From positions 268,893-332,892 of the forward strand of contig JAESIW010000071.1 of NCBI GenBank assembly GCA_016802295.1: a DNA stretch of 64,000 nt, written 5' to 3'. Below the pieces are notes generated by a model, which saw nothing but the letters and a program-made list of their open reading frames with translations, was not told the origin of the DNA and did no database searches. Every line of letters begins with the position of its first letter. Position 1 is the first letter of the stretch. Made by a program: the position numbers and the translations under genes. This stretch comes from Brachionus rotundiformis. Taxonomy: Eukaryota > Rotifera > Eurotatoria > Ploima > Brachionidae. This document shows positions 24,735 through 34,624 of this stretch, in pieces.

Positions 24735-26854
24735 CTTTTCTAAATTGAAATTGAAGCTTTAAGAATTTTTCTAAATATTAAAGATAATTTAAATAGATTT
24801 TTAGATTATGTAATTAGTTAATAAAGTATCTTTTGTATCATTCCTGATTTTGTAACATTTACTCTTGTTGATGAAAAACTTCTTACTTTAGATTGTTTAA
24901 ATATTTTGTAAACTTAAAGTTCTTTATAAAATAGTTGCCTAAATTGTTCTGTAATTAAACAGAACTATTTTTTTAATTGTTTATTCAAAATATTGATCCT
25001 TTCATCGAGATATTATTTCCGCTTTTATCTATTTAATTCATTTACAAACAATTTAGCCAAGTCTAAATTAAAGTTTGAAAAAAATTAATCTTTTTTTACT
25101 TTTAAGTTTAGCTTCTATTGCCATAAGTGGTTCAAAAATCTAATTGAATTAAATATAACAAAGAAAAAAAATTTTTTGTTTTTGTTTGAAAAAATAATTT
25201 TTATTTTTATAAATAAATTAAATAAAACCTAATTTGAAAATTAAATAAAAAAAAACAAAATTACAACCTGAATTTATTCCCGATTTCCAAAATGGTCTAG
25301 GTGTTTCCATCTAATCATTAAGCTGATCTAGAAACCCATAAAATCGCTTAGTAAATCATTAGGAATTGTTTCAAGAGCTTAAATACTTAGAAATCTGATC
25401 TATGACTTGAACCTATTAGTAAGCTTTTTACCAAAAACAATTAATTTAGGCAATTGGTTTTAGATTAAGATTTATTTTTTGATAGAATAGTTTTTTTTCT
25501 TAATATTGATTGACAAGAGCGTAATTTAATGATTTTTTTTGTTAACTTTTAAAATATTATGTAAATAGATTTTTGTTTACTCCATCATAAAATAAACTTT
25601 TTTTGCCTCTAAATTATTTTCAAGAATATTAATTTTTTAAAAGCATGTTTCTATGCCAATGGCTTTCCAAAAAAAAAGCAGCTGTTACAGGGTTAAAAGT
25701 ATTCTTGGCTAGATATTTGACTATCTAGTCTCTTTTAGATAAATAATTTTAACTATATGTAAGCTTAAAAAGCCTAAATTTGCCGGTAGATGATATTTGA
25801 GCTAATTTTTACTGTAAATATTCATTTTTTAAATGATTATTTAAATAATTACTATTCGGCTGATAAAAATTTAATTTAAAAATGAACCATAATTGGAATC
25901 AAATTTTGTTTTAATTAATTTTAAGGGACTATTGCTCATGAAATACTTGGAATCAAGCATGCTTAATTAATTATTTTAGTTATTATGCGCTCACTCGAGC
26001 AGCTTTGAACAAATCTTAAAGAGAGCTTTTAGCTTGCCAATATGGATTAGATAAATGCGAAAAAGTAATTTTTGGGAATAAATCGCTTCTTTTTGAATTT
26101 TGTGTTGTTTATTTTAATAATCTTTTATCTTAAAAATCAATTTAATCAAAATAGATAAAAAAATTTGGTTCTGAATGCGATTTTGTTAAAAAAATTTAAT
26201 TTAAACTAAATAAATAAGTCCTGATTACATTTATAGAGTTTCTAAATGACGCTTAATTTAGATACATTTTTTTTGCTTTTTAAAGATGGAATCTGCACTT
26301 AAAAAAAAAGCAAAAAATAATTGTAAAATACTTGAAGGTTTTTTCTTTTAAAAAATAAGCTCATAGTGACAAGCATTTATATCACTTAATTAATAATAAA
26401 TTAAATTTTCTTATAAAATTTCTAATCAATATTCATTAATAAAATTTTAAAAAGCATCTTTTATTTTTCTTAAAAAATTTATAAGATTTCGCTAAATATA
26501 TCTTCTTCTATTTTTTTTCTATTAGATATATCTGTGCTTTTATTGAAATTTTTTAATTATGGCTTCATTAAAAAAAATGTTTAATAATTAGGTAAATTTG
26601 AAAAAAAAAATTTCAAATGTGATACGAACCTAAGAATTTCATTTACGCTAATTTCCTTGTCAAAATGAAAATCTGTTAATTATTTTTCAAAATCTATTAT
26701 CCATTTTTTTGAGTGATAAAAGCTTGCTTAAGCAAATAATCAATCAAAGAATATAATCAATTTCTGATGAGTTTTAAGTATCTAGATGCTTTTTAAATAA
26801 AAATTTAAAGTATCATTCATTTTAATTTTATTAAAATCATTCAAAACAAAATAG
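24735..26854. other. Intergenic region between ENTPD copies
   Basis: About 2.1 kb of AT-rich sequence with no exon-like island. It contains the promoter of copy A and the 3' flank of copy B. Confidence 0.6.
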
Positions 26855-28963
26855 TCAATTCTTCAAATAAAATATTGAATACAGTACCATGAAAATTGAG
26901 AGCATTGAAAAGACAACACAAATTACCAATATTGGAATGTAAAACTGTGTTTCAATTTTTCTTGGTGGTGTCTCTTTTGGTAAAAAGTCTTGTCTGTTAA
27001 TTAGATCTATCATATATCCCAAAGTCCAGCCGATCTGTAAGAGAAAGATCAGTTTAAAAATTTCCTATTTAGTTTTTTAATTACACTATAGTCATTAATT
27101 TTTTCAACAATTTCTACATTTTTGAAGCTCGTAATTCCAAATCTAGACAATAATTCCATGATATAAAGGTTATAAAAGCATGTAGTTCTCAAATATTGGT
27201 CTAATATCATGGGCTTGAGGTTATTATTTATTTTATTAATCTATAAAAAATAAATTATAATAAAAGTAAGACTAAAATTTATTAAATGCTTTACTTCGTC
27301 ATAATCAAGGGAACAAAGACGCTTTGTCTCAGAGACATATAATTCATAGTCTTTTTTCAAAACTTTACCAGATAATAACTCTGAGTTAACCATTTGATAA
27401 TAATAACTGGAAAATGCCTTCAGATATATCAATACTTACAAAAATTTTAAGTAAATATATTTTTTTTTACGTAAAATTTATTTTTATCAATTAAATCTGG
27501 TTGATAGACATTATTAAAAGAGCATTTATTTCCGAAGTCGCAGACTGACTCGGGAAAAAGAACTTTCAATTCGACTTGGCATTTATCTGGATCTGATTCA
27601 CCTTCAAAAATATAATATTTTTCCTTTTTTGAATTAATTAATTTCTTTCTTAAAAAAACAAGAAAAATTTACCTTTTTTAGCTTTTCTAAGTCAATGTGT
27701 GGATTAAATTTAAATATTTTCCCATTTGAACAAGGCGAATTTAACAAAGTATTTGTTGATACATTTAGTTCCAATCTAGAGTACAAACAGGATGTATTTA
27801 TTTTTTGTGCATAATCATTTTGCTTTAATGATAAAAATATTGAAAAAATAATAATTAAATTAATTAATAATTTTCAAGAGAATACAATTATTAGGTAAGC
27901 TTGGTAGACTAAAATAATTTGATCAGTTCCCCAGCATAAAAAGCTATTTGAATAAGTCCTGTAGTCTTGTCCATAAATTCTCTGATTTTTAAAAAATTTA
28001 TCGGTCAAACTTTTATTTTCGTCTTTAATTAAATTAATAAAATAAATTTTATTAAAATATTTCAAGTTATTTTATCATTTACTCTGATTTGAAGGATAAA
28101 ATGCAATTTGTGTCGAAGCGCCACCCAAATCCAGACCACCCCATGTACTTATTGGATCTGTGTCTTTAGAAAATTTTTCCGAAAAATAATTTCCAGATAT
28201 CCAAGCATAAAGACCCTCGTCTTTACCATCAATTATTTTTACTTGATCATCAGATTTGTACAAATAGCCACTTTTTGCAAAGTGTTCCCTAATATAGCCT
28301 AGTATTTTATCACTTTGACTTTGATCTGTAATACTTTGGCAAAGAATAAAATTCATCTTAAAAAGTATATAATTTTACTTTAATAAACGCATTCCGGCAG
28401 TGGCAGCCAAAATAATATGAGTTCTATTTTTACGCTGATTCGGAATGTGATTACTTGCTTCTTGAAGGCAATCATTAAAGTAAAGTATGACATCTTCTTT
28501 TGTTTTTAGGGCATTGATTCCAGGTGCTTTTTTAAATAATAATCATCAACTAACAATTAAAATAATTTAATTTTTAATAACTTTTTTTGCAGTTGTATAG
28601 TTCTTTAATTCTAACATTATCTCCTTTGTAAGCCGAAAGACCTCCTGGCCACGAATATATGTAGGTACGAGAGCCTTTATTTTTTCAAAAAAATTATGTT
28701 CTTAATTTCCTTTTTAATTTTTATAAAACCTGATGATCCAGCATCAATTACAATCGAAAACTAAAATTAATAAAATTAAAAATTTTTTGGTTTATTTAGG
28801 TATTTTTCCACAGTGATTAATTCAGGTTTACCTCATCTGGATATTGGTATGAATCATAGTAAAAAGTTGATAAACCTATTAAGCTAATGAAAGCAGCAAA
28901 AAAAAGAGTACCAAACAAAATAAGAACTAGTTTGGTTCTTGACAATTTTTTACTCAAAGTCAT
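26855..28963 (-). CDS. ENTPD: Ectonucleoside triphosphate diphosphohydrolase (CD39 type), copy B
   Basis: About eleven exons starting at ATG 28963, giving about 510 aa. N-terminal TM (LVLILFGTLFFAAFISLIGL) and C-terminal TM (FYIPILVICVVFSMLSIFMV). Apyrase regions: VIDAGSS, PGI, LAATAGMRLL, DEGLYAWISGNY, DLGGASTQIAF and IGWTLGYMIDLIN. Intron positions mostly match copy A, but the intron that splits the region before ACR4b in copy A (after TFSS) is absent here, so EKFSKDTDPISTWGG is encoded continuously. One intron after ATAGMRLL is only 45 nt. Expected role is hydrolysis of extracellular ATP/ADP; substrate preference relative to copy A is unknown. Confidence 0.92.
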
Positions 28964-29517
28964 GCTTTAAGAAAATTAAATTTGTCCAAAATAGTCCTTG
29001 TATGAATCCAAATTTTAACTGATTATTATAAGACGCAAAGCATTATTAGACTATATAAAAAAATTTAATATAGATAAAAATATATCACATTTTTTATTGA
29101 TAAGATTAAAAAATTTATTTTTTTCAAATCAAAGTGAATAAATTTAACCGCCTAAAAAATGTTTTAATTCGATTAATTTTTGTGCTAAAATAAATTTTAA
29201 TTTTATTTTTTTTAAATCAGATTTTATGATTCAATTTTCAGTATTATTTTTGTATTAAAAAATTGTCTTATATGTGCTTGATTATTTTCATTTGGTTAAA
29301 TCTAAAATGCCAAAATTATAATAATGCAACTAAATTATTTTGCAGTAGAATTATTATGAATTTAAAAGATAGTTAGAAAAAAGTCTTTAAAATTTGCACA
29401 AAAATTCATAATATATCCCCTTTTTTATTAAAAATTATAAATTTAAATTTTTCTAAATTCCAACTCGAATTTCTAGTCCAAGAGCACTGATCTGAAAAAT
29501 TCCTCTACATACCGGAA
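28964..29517. other. Shared upstream region of divergent genes
   Basis: 554 bp between the start of ENTPD copy B (minus) and the first coding exon of TBC1D22 (plus). It must carry both promoters. AT-rich, with no recognisable binding site. Confidence 0.55.
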
Positions 29518-31371
29518 ATGCCATTTGATGGGTAAGTTGCCCATTACTTGTGCCAATTCCATCTTTAATTTCTAAAAAATAGGCAGCAACAAATTTATGG
29601 TGCTCAACATCCGCCCAATTTGAAAATTATAAAGTAATTTGGTCCATATTGGAATATTATTTAATTTTAATTCCTCAAAAGAGAGCTCAAATCAGGCTCT
29701 GGAAGTTCCAATTCGCATAGCCTTCCTGGTACGGTTGTCAAAGCTTTTCGAGACTATGAGAAAAAAACAATTGATGCTTGGGACATTGACGAAAATGAGT
29801 GTTTTAACTTGACTGATCCATTTCCAATATCAATCATTGACTCAGAAGAAGTGGCAAAAAAAATTATCAAAAATCACAAGGAAATCCAAGAAAAGCTCCA
29901 GTCCAATTCTTCAACCAGTTCGAAATCATCCACCAAGTCATCTCCAGGTCCGGGCAAAGCACTCAGACAGGAAACTGATCCCAATAGTCAAGTTTCAGGC
30001 CTCTCTAAAGCGTTCAAATTAACTTCTATATCAAGTTCAGATATACAGAGTAAAGATGCATCAAGTGTAAAGCCATCCATTGACCAAATGTCAAATGACC
30101 AAAGGCCAAAAATAAACAATAAGGAATCAAATTCTGCAAATAAAAATCAAATATATGTTTCCAAAGACTTGGACCAAGATTCTTCTCTATTAAATAAATT
30201 TGAAAATATTCTTAATTCAAATCCAATTAATTTAAATGACTTAGAAAAGCTTAGTTGGAAAGGCATACCAAAGAGTTATAGAGCTGTTTGTTGGAAGCTT
30301 TTGTCAGATTATTTGCCACTTAAAAAAGAATTGCAAGAACAAACAATTGAGAAGAAAAGAAATTCGTACTGGGAATCAGTTACTGAATGCTATAGTCCAA
30401 CATTTTTGGATCTAAATCATGATACTTTGCGCCAAATTCTGAACGATATACCAAGAATGAATCCTCTTGTACCTATTTTTCAGAATGAAACTGTTCAGAA
30501 TATTTTTCAACGAGTTCTTTATGTCTGGGCTGTTCGTCATCCAGGTAGTGGTTATGTCCAAGGCATAAATGATCTTTTGACACCTTTTTTTGTTGTTTTT
30601 TTGAGTGATTACGTTCAAATTTCGAGCTGTAATTAATTTTAACTATTTTCTTTAATCACCTTTTCTAATTAAATTATCAAGATACGGAAATAGAGGCAAA
30701 AGATATTGAAAGTTTGTCGCAGGAAAGTCTACATCAGCTGGAAGCCGACTGCTATTGGTGCATGACCAAACTACTTGACAGAATTCAGGAAAATTACATT
30801 TTTTCCCAACCTGGTATTCAAAAAAAAATAATCGCCTTGGAAGAATTAATGAAAAGAATAGATAGTAAAATTGAAAATCGGAAATGACTTGTTTATTTTT
30901 TTTAATTTTTAGGAGCCTTATATGAACACTTAAAAAAGAATAGTATTGAATTTATACAATTTGCTTTTAGATGGATGAATAATCTATTAATGAGAGAGAT
31001 TCCACTAAATTGTACAATTCGATTATGGGACACTTATCATGTATTTTTTATGTATTGGTTTAATTTTTTCTATTTTGAGTAAACATAGGCTGAGCCATTT
31101 GGATTCTCAGATTTTCATTTGTATGTTTGTGCAGCTTTTTTGTGCCGATATTCCAAAAACTTAATTGAGGAGAAAGATTTCCAAGTATTTTTATCCAAAT
31201 ATAAATTTAGTTTATCTATTTATAAGTTTTAAGGGTCTAATGATATTGTTGCAGAGTCTTCCGACCCGGAATCTTAAAACGAGTGATATTACACTATTGA
31301 CTGCTGAGGCGTATAAACTTCAGGTTATGTTTGCCAATTCGCCAAGTCACATATCTGGGAATAATTTGTAA
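29518..31371 (+). CDS. TBC1D22: TBC1D22-family Rab GTPase-activating protein
   Basis: Seven exons (29518-29531, 29583-29633, 29682-30628, 30682-30864, 30913-31040, 31089-31184, 31234-31371) give 518 aa. The tiny second exon encodes IYGAQHPP, a signature of TBC1D22 N-termini, which supports the model's 5' end; an in-frame stop lies just upstream of the ATG. A Ser/Lys-rich disordered linker (about residues 90-205) precedes the TBC domain (about 210-500). The catalytic arginine is in NDIPRMNP and the glutamine finger in GSGYVQGINDLLTPFF. Later conserved blocks are QPGIQKK, FAFRWMNNLLMREIP, RLWDTYHAE and FHLYVCAAFL. TBC1D22 proteins act at the Golgi and stimulate GTP hydrolysis on Rab proteins; the target Rab here is not deducible. 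Confidence 0.93.
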
Positions 31372-32164
31372 TTTAACTTAATGGGTCTTAGAGGGATTTT
31401 TCTGCTGATTTTTTATCTTAAATATTTTTTAAACTAAAAAAAGATTTTATCAATTATGTTTAATTTTTGAATGATTTTTTTGTCTTTTATTCAAAATGCA
31501 TAACTTTTCTCGTTTTGCTCTATTTGAAAGATTGTTTAATAAAGGAAAAAAGTTTTTTAATTATTATATTCCAAGCTTAACGGCGGTCAATTACATAAAT
31601 TTATTTATTTGTTATAAATTTATAAATATTTATTTTAATTAATAAGTAAGTTTTATGCTAATAATTAACAGATTTATTCATTTTCTTCATTATCGAATTT
31701 AATATGTAAAATGAATTATTTAATCTGGCAAAATAAATGATCAAAAAAAGATAATATTTATTTGATGAAACTTTGAAAATTAATTATTTTAATTATTTAT
31801 ATTTTGAAAGAAACTTTTTTTTTTAAATTCTTGTGCTTTATTAATAAAATAAGCGAAATATTTAAACTTTTTTATAAATAAATAATTATTTAATTCATGG
31901 ATAAATAATAAATGGCTGAATCATTTTAGGATGAAGAAAATACTTAAAGCTTTAACATTGTGAAAATGATTTAGTAACTCTCCAGTGCGCTCTGACACAA
32001 TTATAACTACATGGTTTATAATTATCATTATCTTGCCAAATGATTCCAAAATAAATATGTCACATTTACGATTACCTCGACCATATTTAAATTTAATTTT
32101 CAAAGTATCAATATCTTTCTATATTGTCTTGATGGTGATACAGTATTCAATATGGTAAGGTGTG

Positions 32165-32370
32165 TAAATATATTTAATAAGATAGTTTGAACGAGCTCGG
32201 GCAATTCGGAAAGGTGCTTAGACCTTCCTTGCATCCCATGTGAGAATAATCTGAGCAATTAGTAAATGTATTGCTGTATTTTATCGAACGAAGTGAAGAG
32301 ATCGTCTGGACCTGGGTTGTATTCAAGAAAATGTTAATTGGTTTGTCAGGCACTCATTCCTAAATTAAAC
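32165..32370 (-). mobile_element. Degenerate LINE 3' end, 5'-truncated
   Basis: Read on the minus strand, the segment encodes a short ending with FTSFDKIQQYIY and stop, matching the tail of the larger LINE relic (DDTSNAKFTSLY and stop). It then runs into a 3' untranslated region with CTAAGCACCTTTCC, similar to the copies at 8983-9130 and near 61.9 kb. On the plus strand the shared landmark GCGAAGTGAA/ACGAAGTGAA is visible in both large copies. No target duplication was recognised. The region is visibly richer in G+C than its flanks. Confidence 0.5.
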
Positions 32371-32739
32371 ATAAAATATTATCTTTTTTTATTTAAAAAT
32401 TAAAAAAGTTAATCGAGTAAATTTTAATTCATTTTTTAAATATAAAAAAAAAGAAAATGTCAAAAATCAAAATGCATAAAATTGTAAAAATTGAATCGAG
32501 TTATTGATTTAATAATTATTTGAAAAAAATAACAAGCTATTCAATTTAAATAATTCAAATTTTGAATCAAAATCTATATAAATTAAATTTGTATAAAAAA
32601 ATCTATTTATTGAAAAAACATCAAAATTAATATCTAGATCACAAGCGAATTTACATTTTTTTTTCTGTATTTTTTAATTTGCCATTGGTTCAATTAGATC
32701 ATTAATATTTCTTAAAATTAATTTCTTCCCAGGTCGGAA

Positions 32740-33125
32740 ATCTTATTTAGGATCTTATAAGATTGAATAAGACAAAAAATCCATTCAAGATCTTTTACCG
32801 TTCCTAAAAATTATTTTTGTTTTTCTTATTTAATAAGATTTTTTAAGACAAATTTTAAGGTTCTTGATTAGAATCTTAACGAATCTAAATGGAAAATTTC
32901 TTATAAAATCTAAACTTGATCTTAATTAAGATTCTTTAGTCGATTCTTGTAAAATCTTTACCTAAAATTTATTAAAAGTTCCTTATAAGATCTCATTTTC
33001 AAGTATTTCAAAGTCATTTTAAGTTAAGATTTTTCAAGAAAATTTTTTAAGATCTTATTTTATAATCATAAATAATCTTTTGCTATTAAGATAATATTAA
33101 GATTTGGTAATGATCTTCATTTAGA
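32740..33125. repeat. Cluster of degenerate TAAGATCTTA-like palindromes
   Basis: About 385 bp in which TAAGAT and its complement ATCTTA recur every 20-40 bp, sometimes joined as full palindromes (GATCTTATAAGAT, TAAGATCTTA). No fixed period is evident. It may be the remains of a decayed tandem or foldback element. No coding frame. Confidence 0.4.
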
Positions 33126-33135
33126 TACTTAATTA

Positions 33136-33310
33136 AATAAAAAACATTGTCACTTTCTTCATAAATAAATATGATATCATCAGCATTAATTATCAATATA
33201 TCGTCTGTTTTTTCACAAACTGACAAAAAATTGTCAAAAATATTGTTCGACTTTAAAGTTTGAAGATTATCTGGAATTCTTACTTTTATGTAATCAAAAA
33301 GACATGTCTT
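33136..33310 (-). other. Possible orphan coding fragment
   Basis: On the minus strand about 60 codons are open, with a protein-like acidic composition (for example RIPDNLQTLKSNNIFDNFL and LIINADDIIFIYEESD). There is no ATG; the frame is closed just upstream by TAA, though an AAG acceptor could begin it after that stop. No partner exon was found. It could be an exon relic or chance. Confidence 0.2.
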
Positions 33311-33481
33311 AGTCGTTTAAAAAAAAAGAAAATTATTTTTTTATCTTCTTTTTTTTTAATTAAAAAAATTAATCTGGTAAATTTAAATTTATTTCTTTAA
33401 TATAAAAAATATAAATTATTTAAATTACAAAAATAATTGTCAATGGATATTTGTACAAAGGAAAATAAATTTTAAATAAAA

Positions 33482-34624
33482 TTAATTATTAAGCCCTATT
33501 AGCTGATTTCTCCTAATTTTCAGTCGATCCAACCGATCTCTATTGACATCGATAAACTCTTTGAGCTCTACGCTGGAATGGTTCATTATTTTGCTGTTGT
33601 TTGATGACTTACAGGACTTGTAGCCAGATGACTGAGAGGAAGTCGAAGAGGCACATGATGGTATTGAACTAGACGATGCCGATTCTATTTTATTAATCAA
33701 ATCGGAGACAAAATAGTCCTGATTGGAAAATATCTTGTTGAATATTTTTTCTTGAATTAAATCCAATTCTTTGACCTGAATTTCTGCCTCGCTTGAACTG
33801 GTCGAAATGGACGAACACGAAGACGACGATCTGGACGACACTGAATTTTGATTGATCAAGAAACTGACTTTTTTTGCCGAGCCAGGCTTCTCTGATTTGA
33901 TACAGGAATTTTTAGGAGATTTAAAAGGACTTGGTGGTTGTAGAACTATTGAACATAGAGAAGACTCTGTTTCTGAATTGTCTGAAACAATGTTATCCAT
34001 GCTGGAATTAAGGCTGTTTGAAACATAGTAATAGTTGACGTTGTTGAAGCTTTTTGGTAAAGGTGGTGGTGACGGCACTATGGTAGGTTCGATTATATTC
34101 ACTTCTTCTTCCTGCTCATAGAACATGGTGAAGAAGTCCGGCTTTTTGATTGTGTTTAGGTCCGATCTAGATGAGGTCATAATTGGAGAGAGCGATTCAA
34201 TTTTCTTTCTAGGAGTCTCGAAGTCAAACACACTTAGTCTGTTTATGATTCGGGGAGTATTTTTTAAAATAGGTCTTGGCGGAGAGGATGGGTCATCTTT
34301 GACAATCATTGAGGACAATGAGTCATCACTTTCGAATACGGAGCTGGACGGAGGAGATCTGCGGACAATCATGGTCGCATTGGAAGACGAAGAATTGGAT
34401 GAATACTCATTTGAGTAAGCAGTGCTGTCGTTTTGGCTGTTGATGTTTTGGTAAACAGGCAGTTTGGGTTTATGTCGTAGCGATGGTGTTCGGTGTTGAA
34501 TGACTGGCGGAGTGACGGGTGGTGGTGGTGGCCTGTGATTTGGTGGCGGTCCAAGTCGGCTATTTGGTACTCTTTTCATTTGGTTTAAACTCACGTATTG
34601 TGGATTTACGAATGCGTTTTTCAT
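33482..34624 (-). CDS. Intronless disordered Ser/Pro-rich protein with a PP1-docking-like motif
   Basis: One exon, 380 aa, beginning at the first ATG (34624). Low-complexity, Ser-, Asn- and Pro-rich throughout, with no globular domain. Short motifs seen: a polyproline stretch near residues 25-42 (GPPPNHRPPPPPVTPP) and PSPPPLPKS, both possible SH3/WW ligands; KKVSF, which fits the RVxF pattern for protein phosphatase 1 docking; repeated SSS tracts that are likely phosphorylation sites. The C-terminal part (ELKEFIDVNRDRLDRLKIRR) may form a helix. It looks like a cytoplasmic scaffold or regulatory adaptor, but that is inference. No named family is recognised. Confidence 0.75.
   Translation of the reverse strand: MKNAFVNPQYVSLNQMKRVPNSRLGPPPNHRPPPPPVTPPVIQHRTPSLRHKPKLPVYQNINSQNDSTAYSNEYSSNSSSSNATMIVRRSPPSSSVFESDDSLSSMIVKDDPSSPPRPILKNTPRIINRLSVFDFETPRKKIESLSPIMTSSRSDLNTIKKPDFFTMFYEQEEEVNIIEPTIVPSPPPLPKSFNNVNYYYVSNSLNSSMDNIVSDNSETESSLCSIVLQPPSPFKSPKNSCIKSEKPGSAKKVSFLINQNSVSSRSSSSCSSISTSSSEAEIQVKELDLIQEKIFNKIFSNQDYFVSDLINKIESASSSSIPSCASSTSSQSSGYKSCKSSNNSKIMNHSSVELKEFIDVNRDRLDRLKIRRNQLIGLNN

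Larger units (their letters stand above)
31372..33481. other. Intergenic region with repeat debris
   Basis: Between TBC1D22 and the intronless gene on the other strand. It holds a degenerate LINE 3' end (32165-32370), a stretch crowded with TAAGATC/GATCTTA inversions (32740-33125) and a short possible coding fragment (33136-33310), each listed separately. The rest is plain AT-rich sequence. Confidence 0.55.

Noticed and set aside
31921..32103. Minus-strand open frame next to the LINE 3' end
   Set aside because: Some beta-like hydrophobic pattern, but no homologous domain, no splice partners, and it lies in repeat debris.
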